Assembly: GCA_965178125.1 (NCBI GenBank)
Contig: OZ237760.1
Location: forward strand, 124,001-188,000
Source of the DNA: Bilabrum cf. latius
Lineage: Eukaryota; Bigyra: Bicosoecida; Bigyra; Bicosoecida
Direction: 5' to 3'
Length of the DNA: 64,000 nt
Shown: positions 47,301 to 58,900 of the stretch, one piece after another
Numbering within the stretch: the first letter of the stretch is position 1
Layout of the letters: every line of letters starts with the position of its first letter
Translations under genes and position numbers: made by a program
Notes under the pieces: model-generated
What the model was told of the DNA's origin: nothing
Databases searched by the model: none
The model's input: only the letters and a program-made list of their open reading frames with translations

Positions 47301-48287
47301 TACGGCGCCCCGCCTCGCTCCATGCAGGCAACGCAGGCCTTTGCCAGCATGCACGGGACCGGCATGGCGGGGGGCTACTTGGGCGTGGCCGCAGGGGCGA
47401 CGCTGCCACCGCGGCGCGACGGCCTCGGCGCCCTCAGGTCGTACTGGCTCGACAGCGCCAGCGTGAGGCGTTCGCTGCAGATGCAGCCCGCGACAAGGCA
47501 TCGAGGGCGGACCGGCAGGAGCCGCGGCAAGAGGTAGAGCAAGAGGGGCAGGCGATCAAGCGCCGCGGGGAGTCGTCTCGACGCTGAGATGGGCAGGGTG
47601 ATGCAGAACGGCGAGGGGGCCGGCAACAACGGCACGGGGCGGTCCAACCGCATGCCCCGCCCCTCGAGCGGGGGCGAAAGTTCGGCCTCAAAGAACACGT
47701 CTGTGACAGGAATGACGAGTGCAGTCGGCGGGGCGGAGTATCATGGCTCCCTGGACGAGAGCGGGGACGTGTTTGGCCTCGGTCTCGGCGGGGTGCATCC
47801 CAGCAGCAGCAGCAGGCGTGGGGCGGGCCCCTCTGGCGAGAGTGCAGGTGCAGGTGCAGGTGCAGGCAGGGACCAAGGCGGCCCCAATGTGCTCAGTTGG
47901 GCGGATAGCGGGTCTGCGAGTCGGTCCGGGAGCGTGGTGTCGCACACGATGCAACTGGAAACCACGATCGGGCAGGGGAGAGGGGGCAGCAGCGGCAGCA
48001 GCACAGGCATGGGAATTGCGGGGTCGGGTGGTTAGCCTCGACGGAGAGTGTCCGACAACGGTGCGGTGGGTGCGGGAATGACGTACGGACGCGCAGCGCT
48101 GGCGGAGGCCGAGGCGGCGGAGAGATCAGCGGGTGGCGGGCGGCCCAGAGTACTTTAGAGCAGCAGCGGGTCCGGTCGCAGCAACAACTCTCGAGGAGGC
48201 GGTGGATCCGCCAAAGAGCTGCTGCAGCCGTACGGCCCCAGCGCGTTCGGGATGAAGCGAGGCATTTCCGTGATGCACGAAATGTGA
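26385..48287 (+). CDS. giant two-domain transmembrane class III nucleotide cyclase (guanylyl-type candidate)
   Basis: A single open frame of 7,301 codons, ATG 26385 to TGA 48285-48287, containing about 45 TAG codons but no TAA or TGA. I followed the frame across every TAG. Architecture: six hydrophobic segments (~97-425), a first cyclase homology domain (~478-870), then roughly 4,000 residues of Ser/Gly/Arg/Thr-rich sequence, a Cys-rich patch (~4,856-4,885), two hydrophobic segments (~5,010-5,055), another ~1,350-residue polar stretch, four hydrophobic segments (~6,395-6,535), the second cyclase domain (~6,585-6,835) and a polar tail. The two six-helix sets plus two catalytic domains give the topology of mammalian adenylyl cyclases. 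Domain 1 lacks both metal Asp but keeps the NxxxR pair; domain 2 has both Asp but lacks NxxxR. It probably makes cGMP or cAMP at one composite site. No intron is required. Boundaries of hydrophobic segments are by eye. Confidence 0.85.
26673..27657 (+). other. cyclase: first membrane domain (six hydrophobic segments)
   Basis: Hydrophobic segments at about residues 97-113, 173-191, 197-218, 251-269, 276-296 and 404-424. A ~105-residue polar loop lies between segments 5 and 6, probably lumenal or extracellular. The last segment is followed by a charged helix (RQTWRDFVQRKRLQLEAIRAEE) resembling the linker that precedes cyclase catalytic domains. Confidence 0.7.
27816..28992 (+). other. cyclase homology domain 1 (C2-like half)
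   Basis: Blocks: VSIGFIYVAGYKEM (family VxVLFADIVGFT), GVYKIESVQNCYLVAAGVP (family VYKVETIGDAYMVVSGLP), then after a ~250-residue insertion FKIGMHSGPVTAGVVGS and LVGDTVNVSSRM. Both metal-binding Asp are replaced (Tyr and Asn 532). The transition-state Asn 845 and Arg 849 are present. Glu 528 occupies the purine-contact position, where Glu is typical of guanylyl and Lys of adenylyl cyclases; the partner position is Arg 838, which is atypical. Confidence 0.75.
31335..31364 (+). repeat. (AGCCAG)5 hexamer repeat
   Basis: Five exact copies encoding alternating Ser-Gln inside the cyclase linker. Confidence 0.9.
33608..33620 (-). repeat. recurrent 13-mer GGTGTGACGAGTG, copy 5 (antisense to its gene)
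   Basis: Exact copy on the strand opposite to the cyclase gene, where the sense reading is SLTRHTGG. Confidence 0.8.
40950..41037 (+). other. cyclase: Cys-rich patch before second membrane domain
   Basis: About eleven Cys in under 30 residues, including TCCGCFARCCPCC. It lies ahead of the next hydrophobic segments. Such clusters near membranes are often palmitoylated or bind zinc; which applies here cannot be seen. Confidence 0.6.
41415..45990 (+). other. cyclase: second membrane domain, split 2 + 4
   Basis: Two hydrophobic segments at about 41415-41545 (FVGLLVVLLLAELIAAL and EGVVLVSIAVAAIGIAVLA) and four at about 45585-45985, separated by a ~1,350-residue polar stretch that appears disordered. 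Together they make a second set of six. Confidence 0.6.
46128..46905 (+). other. cyclase homology domain 2 (C1-like half)
   Basis: VILWADLVGFTAV carries metal Asp 6592 and LDTIGDAYVIVSW carries metal Asp 6637. After a ~110-residue insertion come IRIGVHAGPVATAIIG and VFGPTVLESEAMES. In the last block the family Asn and Arg (NVASRM) are replaced by Leu and Ala, so this half supplies metals but not the transition-state residues. Confidence 0.8.
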
Positions 48288-48483
48288 GTGCCCCGATCCG
48301 TTGATCAATCCATGGAATGAATCATTCTAAACGAGTCGTGTTTGGTAATGCTGGCCAATCGAGCCACCCCCGTGGATCCGGTTCCGAATCACGCTTTCCA
48401 CGTGAACAAGCACATACGTAGAGAATCCCACGCAAACTATCCAGGCAAGGAATTTTTATTTAGTTTCTTACTCCAGAAGCGAC

Positions 48484-51400
48484 ATGCTTATATTTGCCTC
48501 AATGATGCTCTTTGGAGTTCATTGGCAAGTTGCAGCAACCTTTGTTAGCTTCTAGGAGGCCACCGAAAAGCAAGCACACGCAACGCTGTTTGCTGGGACA
48601 ACAGCTACTGTGGGAAACTTACCAAATTTATTTGTATCGTCCAGTCCAAGCCTACTGTTTGCCCCGGGCCCAAACACAGACCGGAATGTCGCGAGCATGG
48701 CTGGCTGCAAGACAGTCGGCGAGACCGTAGCTTGCAATGTGTCGCTTTCAGAGCAACCAGGGGACTATGTGTTTGGTGTTGCATCGGTGCAGCCGGGATC
48801 GACTGTCCTTGTTCGAGCTCTCAGCCGGCAGGCAGACTTGGACCACCCGGTGGGGATTTCAGATTCGTTCGCCCCTGGCATCCCAGGTAGCCCGCTCGAG
48901 AACGACACTAGGCAAAGCGATAAGTTGTATAAGGCCTACAATGTTGTAGATATGGGAAATTCGACGGTTTCCAGAACGAAATCCCTCGGCTTACAGCTGG
49001 AAGGCGCACCCCCCACCACATCAGCTGGAGGACCCCGTATTTCGGCAGGAATCTCGACAGCAAGTCCTTTTGCAGCTCTGTATGCTGCTCCTATAAACGT
49101 GAGCGTGGTACTAGCGCCATTGGACCCTAGCCTGCAGCAAGGCCCAGCAGTGGCATCGGTGGGTCTCTTGGCAGGCGGCTGCGATCTTGCGCCTGCAGCG
49201 CGGGAGTATTCTGGGTCTGAGGGGGTCCGTACCGTGAGTAATCAATCCTGCTCCCACGCACTGTGGTTAGAAGTGGACTGGAGCAACTAGAGCGCCACCG
49301 CCCGCTCCGCATCGGCGGCAGGTGACATTGACCTCTGGGGCCCAGTGAGCCTGCAGGGCCTCTGCCCTTCCTCTGGATAGCACGCTGGCCCAGATTCGTT
49401 CCGTCTGTAGGCAAGATTCACCTGGGAGGTGATGGTCCTTGCTATTGAATGTGCCGACTCCAGTGCCGGCAAGCCGATCAGGGTCGTGCTCCAGCACGGG
49501 GTGCAGGTGGGCCAGTTCGGGGACGGGCGCGGGGACGCTTCCCTCTTCCTCGGGGCCCGATGTCCCGAGCACTCGTCAGGGCTATCATCTGTGCATGGCA
49601 ACTCAAAGTGCGTAGCATACTTTAGGGACCTGGTGGTGGTGCAGGACCTGGCTCCCCGGCTCACGCCGGCGGTGATGGGCCCTGTCATGGAGGGCACCTT
49701 TATGCGCAGCCAGCCCCTCGGCCTGGAACACGAGGCCGATGCACGGCTCGGCATCCTGGACGTCACAAAAGGGCCGTTCTTCGTACAGGCCAACGATAGT
49801 ACTGTGTCAGGGGCAGAAGCCGCGTCGATTGCGAGCTGGAACGCGTTCGCCATGCAGCAAGCTGTCCACTATGCCGTGTCGAGAAACCTCCAGCTGTACC
49901 TGCCGTCGGGCCGATACCCCGTGGACAAGCCCATCATCGCGCAGTAGAAAGGGCCCCTCCCCGTCAAATATCCACCGTCGGTTGGATGGAATGACACGCT
50001 CATGGGCGGGGATTCGCGCGTCGGTGCGCTGGCAATGAGGGGACAGCTGAGGGCCTGGGGCCATCCAGGGGCGTGCTGCGAGGCAGCGTGCCGCCCATAG
50101 GATCGCATCATGGTGCATCGGACTGCTGTGCGAGGTATTCAGGGCTACTCGATCCCATTGTACTCTGAAACAGGTAGCAGCAGCCTCGTTGACGCGCGGT
50201 GCTACACCACGGATCGCTCTTCTGACGCGCCGAGGCAGGTCTCCATTGGATCGCCAACTGCCCGCGCCAGCATTGTCTTGCCAGCCAGAACGCCCGGCTT
50301 CACCGATCCTCACAACGTCACGGCCGTCCTTCAAATGGTCCGCTTCAATGCGCGCACCCCCCCTCACACGCTGCGCGAGGACAAGAGCAACGATCTCTTT
50401 AACACGGTGGTCGCCAGCCTCGACGTGCAGGTGCAAGAGGGCAACTTTGGAGCTGCGGGAATCCGCGCGCGAGGCGCGCAGGGCACTGACGTGGAGGACG
50501 TGATAATTAACCTGGGGCCAGATGGGGCAGTGGGACTGTCTGGCGTATCTGGATCGGGAGGCATGCACGCCGGCATCACGGTGATTGGCGGGCGATGGGC
50601 CGCAGATCTTCGGTACGCCCAGCCTGCCGGCACGTTTGCCATGTGGTCCATGCTGAACCAGTCCTGCGGCGCGTTCGTGTTTACGTCCCAGGGCGGGGGC
50701 ACGCTGGTGGGCGCCAACATAACAAGGACGAGCGCTTGGGAAAGGGCCGGCAGGCTTGCTGCCATGGTCCAGGGCTCATCGGGAGGAGCATGGCCAGGTG
50801 GTGCGGGCGCAGCGCGTGAGACTGTGCTGCAACAGGTGCTTGACATGCCGGTGATGGCGTCTGGCGGGGCGTAGGCTCTCCCGAACGTGACTGAAGAGCA
50901 CCCCTGCTACCTGCCTCCCAGCTGGTTCACCTCGGATCACGTCTCGGACAGGGACGGCTCCTTCGGAACTCTGTCCGTGGTAGACTCCGTGGTGCACGTC
51001 TATTCGGACGGAGATCTGGGAGGGAACGCTTCTTCTTCTTCTTCTTCTTCCAATTCCCCAGCCACTGTCATTCTCAAAGCGCAGGAACCGGCCATTTTCT
51101 AGCAGGTGCACGTGCTGGGTCTGCGTGAAGGTGACTTCCTCATCCAGCAGATCCCGTGGAATGCAACTGAGAACGGCGCAGCCCCCGTTGCAGCAGTGCA
51201 GGTGCCACAACCAGCTTTCCCATCACAGAGTCGGAAGCAGGCTGGGAGTGGCAACGCGGCAACGAGCTGGGTCATGGCAGATATTGCTCTCGTATCTCAC
51301 ACGGGGGCACCCCACTCGTACAAGAAGGACCAGCCGTTCACATTTGGCAAGCAGGCTCAGATTGGCGGGCGTGACGTCGTTTTGAACAACTATACCCGTG

Positions 51401-52884
51401 GGCTGCGCACGGGCCCGGGGGCGTCACCTCCACCGACGCTGCTGAGCAAGCACGGGTGGGGCTACACGCCCGCCTTCCCATCCTTCGAGACGCCAGGGGC
51501 ACTCAACGTACAGGGCCCGCCGTACAACGCATCTGGGTCGGGCATGGAAGACGCGTGGCCCGGCATACAGCGCGCCATCGAGGACGCGTGTCCCCCTGTC
51601 GGCTCCAAACAGGACCAGCGCAACGACGCCCCACCGAGTAGGGTTGTTGTGCTGCCCAGAGGCACGTACTAGGTGTCCCGCTCTGTCGAAGTGCCGCATG
51701 GCTGTTCCCTGGTCGGGCTAGACTTCGTGCGGACCTACGTGTTCTTCAATGAGAGCGCACCGGTGCCGCCCAGTGGGTTCGTGGTGGACATGATACCAGC
51801 AGCACAGACGAATAGCATCGGTGCAGCTGCTGGCCTCCTCCGAGGCCGTGGCGAGAAAGCCGGCAGCCCGGTCTAGGCCCCTGCCCAGGGTGGCACCTCG
51901 GGTCTGTGGCAGCCCTTGCGAGCGCTGTTCGGGATGCAGGTGATTGTGCCAGTCACCAAGGAGGACGTGCTGGGGGGCGTGCGATGGACCCTCAGCCCAT
52001 CTGCTGCCTCTGTTTCCGCCGAGCATTCGCTGTCGCTGTCGCAGCTGTCGCTTCCCTTGCCCCTGGGCCCCGAGGTGTTCCGACAAGTCCACTCCAAGTG
52101 GCTGCCCACCTGCACGCAACATGGTTCTGCTGCAGTGCAGTGCGGCGGCACTCCCACCACTGCCACAGTTCCCTTGTTTCTGGTTCGAGGCACAGGGAGT
52201 ACTAGTAGTCAGTCAGTTGCAAGCACCGCTTCAACCAACACCAGCAGCAGCAATGTTGGCTTTCCAGATGCTGCATGTGCCTCATCAGAACCAGACTGCC
52301 TGCACGTCCACACGCTCAACGTGGACATGCTTCCCAGCACGATGAATAGAGATTTCCGCATGCTCCTCGTGGCCAACCTTTCGTGCCCCAGCAGGTTCTA
52401 CCACCTCAACACAGAGCACGCCGAGAGCGACGCGAATGCAGAGGTGAGGGACAGCCGAAACGTGACGGTGTACTCGATCAAGAGCGAGGGAAGGTTCGCA
52501 GTGATGTGGCTCAGGCGCACGCAAGGGGTTGGCATCACCTCGTATGGAGGAAACGCGTGTCCATTCAACCTGGGCGGCGGCTACCCGAGCCCGCCAGTCG
52601 GGCAGCCTACGTACGCAAACTACACGCCGTCCATCTTTCGGCTAGAGCAGGCCCAGAGCACAAGGATCTCTGCCATGCAGCCGTGGGCCATGGATGGTAC
52701 CCTCTCAGCAGCAGCGGGTGGGTCCGGCTCCCTTTCGGGTGGGATGCACGGTGCGTATGGGATGGGACCGATCCCGTGCCCGCCGCCGACACAGTTCACG
52801 GCCCTGACGAGGGCAGACGGTGGGCCTGACGGTGTTTAGCAGCATCTGGACCCGCTGAAGCTGCCAGTGATGTTTGAATCGTGA
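48484..52884 (+). CDS. secreted right-handed beta-helix protein (pectate-lyase/GH55-like)
   Basis: Probable extracellular or cell-wall polysaccharide-active enzyme of the pectate-lyase-like superfamily, 1,466 residues. ATG 48484 is the first after an upstream in-frame TGA and opens a signal peptide (MLIFASMMLFGVHWQVAA). Two copies of the hallmark element occur: AMQQAVHYAVSRNLQLYLPSGRYPVD (~455-480) and a second ending RVVVLPRGTYQVSRSVEVPHGCSLVG (~1,050-1,075). Two tandem helix domains of this kind are typical of GH55 beta-1,3-glucanases. Helix-like strings such as AGITVIGGRWAADL and GAFVFTSQGGGTLVGANI lie between. There are many N-x-S/T sites. Eleven TAGs are read as Gln, including the Q of GTYQVS. 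I cannot identify catalytic residues, so substrate and activity are open. Stop TGA 52882-52884. Confidence 0.65.
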
Positions 52885-52898
52885 TGCAGCTTGCCACC

Positions 52899-52904
52899 AA
52901 TAAA
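52899..52904 (+). promoter_or_regulatory. AATAAA polyadenylation-type hexamer
   Basis: Fifteen bases after the TGA of the beta-helix gene and ~90 bases before the next ATG, a sensible position for 3'-end formation. Confidence 0.5.
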
Positions 52905-52992
52905 TGCCTCACACAGCCGTGACGGAAACGATCGGAGCCACTGGCTCCGCGAAGATCCTTCCTCAAAAGCAACAGCATATAGCAGTGCAACA

Positions 52993-55900
52993 ATGTCGAA
53001 ACAGCCAACGGTCACGATCAATGTTTAGATTGTTCCGACAAGTGATATTGTGTCGTGTGAAGTAGCCGAGTCGTCCAAAATGATAGAGGTGCTTGATTCG
53101 ATCCGCAAGTGAGTTTGGGATGGGATGGAAACGTACGTGCGCGCAAGCCTGACCATGCACGAGCTTGAACTGATGTTCCAGCATGTTTGTGTATGCCGAC
53201 ATCTTGCAGACAGTACAAAGAGCGCCCGGGTTTCAAGGCGCTAGGCCTGTCGCAGGCGGTGGCCGAATCTGTAAAAATTCGAGGACTCTTCACTTCACGG
53301 GGTCAAAGCGTTTCGGTCGAGAAGTCGATCAAGGAAACGTTTCCAGATGGAAAGTATGAACTGAAGTGCATCCTCAGTGGAATCGAGAGCGGTGAATCCG
53401 AGGGTGGGAACGCCGGGAAAGCTTCTGAAGGCTCGGGAACGGGGACCGGGGAAAAAGGTCTTGTTCGGCTCCCAGGTGCAATGCGCTTGGAAGAGCCCGT
53501 CGACATAAGCCCTGAAAGTCTGGAGGAAATTCCTGGCTTTGCGGCCGGGAGCCACACGGTAGCCTACATCATGCAGCCTTCAATGCGCGCCATTCGACTC
53601 GCTGTGAATCCATTTCGAACGACTTTGCGGGGTCTGAAGCGGGCGATTGCCTCTGTTGAGTCTATTGATGCTGCTGACTTGTCTGATCCGCTCCATGTCG
53701 TCAAGAGGGATGCACGCCGCTCGCAGTCGTTCGAAGGGCAGCTGCTGCCAGAGGGCTCGCACGCCGCGCCGCCCACTGCCTCGACGTCTAACGCTCCAGT
53801 GGTACCACTTGAAGAAGACGAAGAAGAAGAAGAAGAAGTCGTAGACGGAGAAGAAGAAGGGGATCCTACCAAAGCCCCAAAGAAGAAAACCGACGCGAAG
53901 GCCCCTTTGCCGGCGGACGAGGCTCTCGTCACGATCGAGCTGGCGGGGCGCTGGGCCCCCCTCCTCCCCTCTGGTGACGCGACCGGTGGCGGACGAGGTG
54001 GAGACGGGCCCAACCAGACGGGCGACTCAGACCCAGGCACGGCCGGTGGAGAGGAGGACCCGGGATCGGAAGGCGCCCAGGACGCCGGCTCGCGCCCCCA
54101 TCCACTGCACGCCGAAGACCTCACCCTGGACCGCTGGGGGTTCCTCGACCCGGGGGCACTGCTGGACCCGCCGGTTGCGACCTCTCAGCACAGGGCCACC
54201 ACGGTGGAAAGCGAAGGACCCGCCACGGGGGCGGGCGGGCCGGACCTGGAGTCGCTCGGCGACGGGAGCGCACGCTCCAGCACGCTGCACGTCACACTGT
54301 GCGCCCATTCCGGCGGCGTGTCCAGCCTGGCGGGAGGAGCCGACCACATGGATAACCTGAAGGTCAGCGCGGCGTGGCAGCCGGCCATCGGTGGGGCCCT
54401 CGTGGATCCGCCCAAGGGCTGGCCCAGGCTCTCCCGGATTCCCGCCCCTGTCTGCCTTGGAGACGCTGCTGCCGCTAGCGAGGCCAGTGGGGCGGCTGCC
54501 GCCGGCGAGCCCGCCATGTACCACGCCCGGCCGTTCCTTGAGCAGCCCGTGGAGTCTGCGTGCGATTTGATCAGGACGCAGTCGCAGAAAGGCCTCTCCG
54601 AGCTCCTGTCCTGCCTCTACGTCGCATCGCACTGCATCACGTCGACCACAACCAAGCGCAGCATGGTGGCGCAGGTCAGACGGCTCAGCGGCTCCCCCCA
54701 CGCAGCCCACGCGCTGCGGCTGCTTTTGGCAAAGCGAGCCATGGCTCCCGCGGATAAAGCGGCCCTGAGCACTGCACTGTACTGCATGCTCCGGTCTGCG
54801 CTGCCGCAGTCGATCAAGCCAGACGAGGTGTTCCAGAACGCCCGGCTGGCCATGGGCATGCTTCTGCTGCGAGGAGGAATGATGCGAGTCCCGGCCCCGT
54901 TCGAAGGACAGGCGGCCTGGCTGCAGATGGACCCTCTAGTCGTGAGCTACCTGCCCACCGACTGCACCGACGGAGCAGGGGCGTACAAGAACGTGAGTCT
55001 CCAGTGCGACCTGTCCGCTGCTCGCCTCAAGGACCCTGTGCTTGTGGGGCATGCCTTGCATGAGGACGAGGACGAAGAGGGGGCGGAAGGTCCAGTAGGG
55101 CTGGCAGCAGCAGCAGCAGCACCAGAATCACCGGCCACCCGCAGCGAAGGGGAACAGCCAGCCGGCTCCCTCTCACCAGAGGTGCTGGCCGTGCACAAGA
55201 ACAAGGTCTACTCGCGTAAGGCGGCCCTGGCACGCATCCCAAAGACTCTGGGCGGTACCCTGGAAGACGCCGACAAGGTCACTGCAGGCTGGCAGGGAGT
55301 CACTGCAGCGAACCTTCTGACAGACCACCGCAGGCTGGTGCTGCTGCGGGCCTGTCCGCACGGTACCGCTGCTCCAGTGTGGGCGCCCGTCCCGCTGGTC
55401 TCGGCCAGTCCGGAGATGGCAGCTAAGGTACAGCTCGGAGCAGATGACCGGACGGACGGCGTCGGTCTGCACGGTGATGCGACGGAGGCTACTCCTGCTC
55501 CTGGGGGCGAAGACCGACCATCTGACGCAGACGCAACCGCGGCCGGTGCCAGCGACGATCCCATGCCCAGCGAGCACAAGGTTGTGGGGGAGGCGACGAG
55601 GGACAGGTACCGGCCCTCCCTCGTGGGCACAGCCCGGGGACCTGCCCCGCTGTACCTTGCGATCTCCAGGGGTGGCTCCATCAAGAGGCTGGCTCAGCAG
55701 CTGGGTGATCTGCCTCGTAAGGCACCTGGCATGGCCATCGTGCATCCCAGCGCCCTGGGCTCGGTGCACGACGCGCAGCTGACTCTGGACGAGAGCGGGA
55801 GGGTGGTGGTGTTCACCCGACGGGCCAAATCCGCTACCGCTTCCACCATGCTGTACGATCCAGTGCTGGGGGATGAGCGAGCCGTGGACAAGGACACCGT

Positions 55901-58900
55901 AGCAGAAAAGCTGCAGGAGATGGGCATCGACGGCGCCAGCACGCTGGACAATCTTGACGTCCAGGACAGGGAGCCCGAGGAAGCCGTGGTCTTGTGCGTG
56001 GACACGAGCTAGTCCATGTGGAGGTACTGCTTTCCAGACCCGGGCGAGTTCGACCAGGACCGGTTCAGGCAGGACCTAAAGGCTGTGTACGTGCGGGCGC
56101 TGTCGAGACCGGATGCTACGGGCGCCGTGGCCCGCCAATTCGCGCTGGATCGAGTCGAGCACTATTACCCCGGGGCTGAGCTGGACGAGGGAGACACGCA
56201 GCGGCTTGTTGGCCGGCTGTCCATGACTGCCATCCTTCCGCTGCTTCGGCGCATCTACGCCGGGGGACTCTCGGGCCCGGCCATGCGGGAGACGTAGCGA
56301 CTTTTCGTGGTGGAAGAGCTCGCTGAAATACTGATGGACGCCAAGGAGTGTTCTGCGCAGGTCATCAGCCGCGCGAGGAGGAGGCTCCAGCTGCAGTGCG
56401 CTGCAAGCGCCGCGCAGCTGGTGGACGTGCTGGAGGCCGGCCCAAGCGAAGAGGACGACGAAGAGGAGGCGGGCGCTGCAGGTGCCGGCAGCGCGGCCGC
56501 AGGGGAGCCCGTGTCAGGCGTGCCGCCCGGGCCGCCTTCGGCTGCGAGCCGCGCAAGAGCCGACCCCAACGGGTGGATGCTCACAGATCCGGGAACCGTA
56601 GGAGAGGGAGCCCCCGAGGAACTGCGGTGCCCGCTGACGGGGAGGCTGTTCCGAGACCCCGTGCGGGTCCACTCTGGCCAGGTGTTTGAGCGACAGGCTC
56701 TCCGGAAGTTCCTTGCTCGCGACGACCGCTCTTTCTGCAGCGCTCCGCAGTGCCTCCTTGACATGGTAGAGAAGGGGTATGGCCTGACCGAAGAAGAGCT
56801 CAAGCTCTCTGCAGACGCCGAGAAGCTGCGAGCAGTGCGGAGATGGCTGCAGGAGCACCCCTCGGGCATCGTCAGTGAGAACGACGCGGAGAGGGCGACC
56901 GGGGCGGGTGGTGGCGACTCCATTTCGAGGGCTCCATTTAGGAGAACGCGAGGGCACTGGTTCGTCTCAAGGGTGCTTGAAGACCGCCGGAGCCAGATCG
57001 CCCATGTCAACACGGTTCCGGTGATGCTGCACAGCAATATGACTGAGCGAGCTGCCTGTCTATCCATCTGGCAGCAGAGGGGGTATTAGGAAGACTTTCG
57101 GCCAACCGTGTCCTCTCTGTGGCACAACAAGAGACGCACCGGCGATGGTTTTTCCACGGGATCTACCCTTGGAGGGGGTGATTCTTCATCGCTCCGCCAC
57201 ATGCTGCAGAGTATTGGGATCGCTTATACAACACCGCGCTGGCATCATGGCCCGCAGCGGTGGCCTAGCGCGTTCGAGGATGAGGAGCTGCGCCTGACAC
57301 CGCGATTCTTTGGATTACCCAACCCCATCACAAGTTAGGGCCTGTCGGAGGAGGAGATAGAGGAGAGGGCCGGGCAGGGGGTGGTTCTGCCACCAGCCAT
57401 CCTGGAGCCCCTGCCTCGGTTCGTGGACCAATCCAAGAACCCGGATCGCATGTCTCGCATCCTCACAGTCAAACAGCTCTTTGGGGCGTACCTCGACCGC
57501 ACGCGAGCCTTTGATCTGCCGCAGGAGATCGGCCTGGTGACGTTCAGCGACAGCCCCAAGATGCAGTGCGCCATCACGCCGGCCTTCGAGCGGTTCCGCA
57601 GCGAGCTGGAGGAGATGGAGCAGGACGGTGAGACAGCCATGGTGGACGCGATCGACCTCTCGCGAAAGACTTTGATGTCGTGGCGAGACCGCGTGCTTCG
57701 GAGAAGGCTGGACAAAGGCGTGGTGGGGTTGCGCCCGCCTCGACTGCGGATCGTGTGCCTTTCCGACGGCGTGGACACGTCCTCCTCGAGCGAGCCGCAA
57801 GAGGTGGCCACCGCTCTTCGGGCCGAAGGCATCGTGCTGGACGGCGTAGTGGTGGGTGAAAACACGAACGAAAACCTGCATCAGATGGCCAAGTTCACCG
57901 AGGGCTACTCCTTCCACCCCTCTACCATCTTCGATGCGCTGCAGCTGTGCGAGCTGGAGACTTTCCTCTCCTGCGGAAATCGGCCCAAGCCCCCGCCCCC
58001 GGACCGCGCCATGTCAGGCAGGCGCGATCTCACCCGCCTCGATGCCTACAACTCGGCGCAGTGTCCCCTGGATGTGTGCGCGGGAGGACGAGTGCCAGAG
58101 GCCAGAGCGGATCCCAGGGCCAGCGCGTAGGCTCATAGCCTGGAAGTGGCCATCAAGGCGCTGGAGCAGAAGGAGGAAGAGGCAAAGAGCAGCGGGGGCA
58201 AGCCCGATGGAGCTGCTGAGGATGCCTCGCCTGCCCAGGGGGAGACGGACCCGGCCGCTTCAACGCCCACGGCGGAGGAGGAGCTGGCAGCCATGGAACA
58301 AGCTGGTGCAGTGGGCAGCACAAGCTCGAGCCCCGCCAAACCCTCTGCCGCGGCCTCCAGCGAGGACGCCGCACCTGCTGCTCGGGCCCGTCGAGACCCA
58401 GCGAGCATCGCTGAGATTATCAAGCAGCTCAGGGTGCTGCACCGGTCCCCGCATCCCGCCTTCAAGGTGTATCCCAACGCGGACGACGTCACCTACTGGC
58501 GCGCCACGATGCGAGGACCAGACGACACGCCGTACCAGGGCGGAGTGTGGGTGCTGCAGGTGGACTTCCCGCCGGGGTACCCAGACGCCGCACCAAAGGT
58601 GCGGTTTCTGACGCCCATGCGACACATCAACGTGTCAATCTAGGGCAGGGTGTGCCACGCCATCCTGGACCGTGCGTGGTCTCCAGAGGTACAGATGCGC
58701 GACGTGTTTGACCAGATCTACGGTCTGATGATGACCCCCGAGCTTGACGATCCCTTGGACTCGAACCTAGCCAGCATGCTGCAGAACTCCGACGGGCGCG
58801 GCGTGTATGACGTCACCGTGCGGAACTTCGTGGAGGCGCATGCCATGCGGCGGACTGAGGAAGAGTGGGGAGAGAGACTGACGAGGGAGAGGCCAGCGAG

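Noticed and set aside
26385-48287. A string of about forty separate small genes or a decayed pseudogene
   Set aside because: Only TAG interrupts; there is no TGA, TAA or frameshift in 7,301 codons, and TM and cyclase motifs resume in frame on both sides of TAGs.
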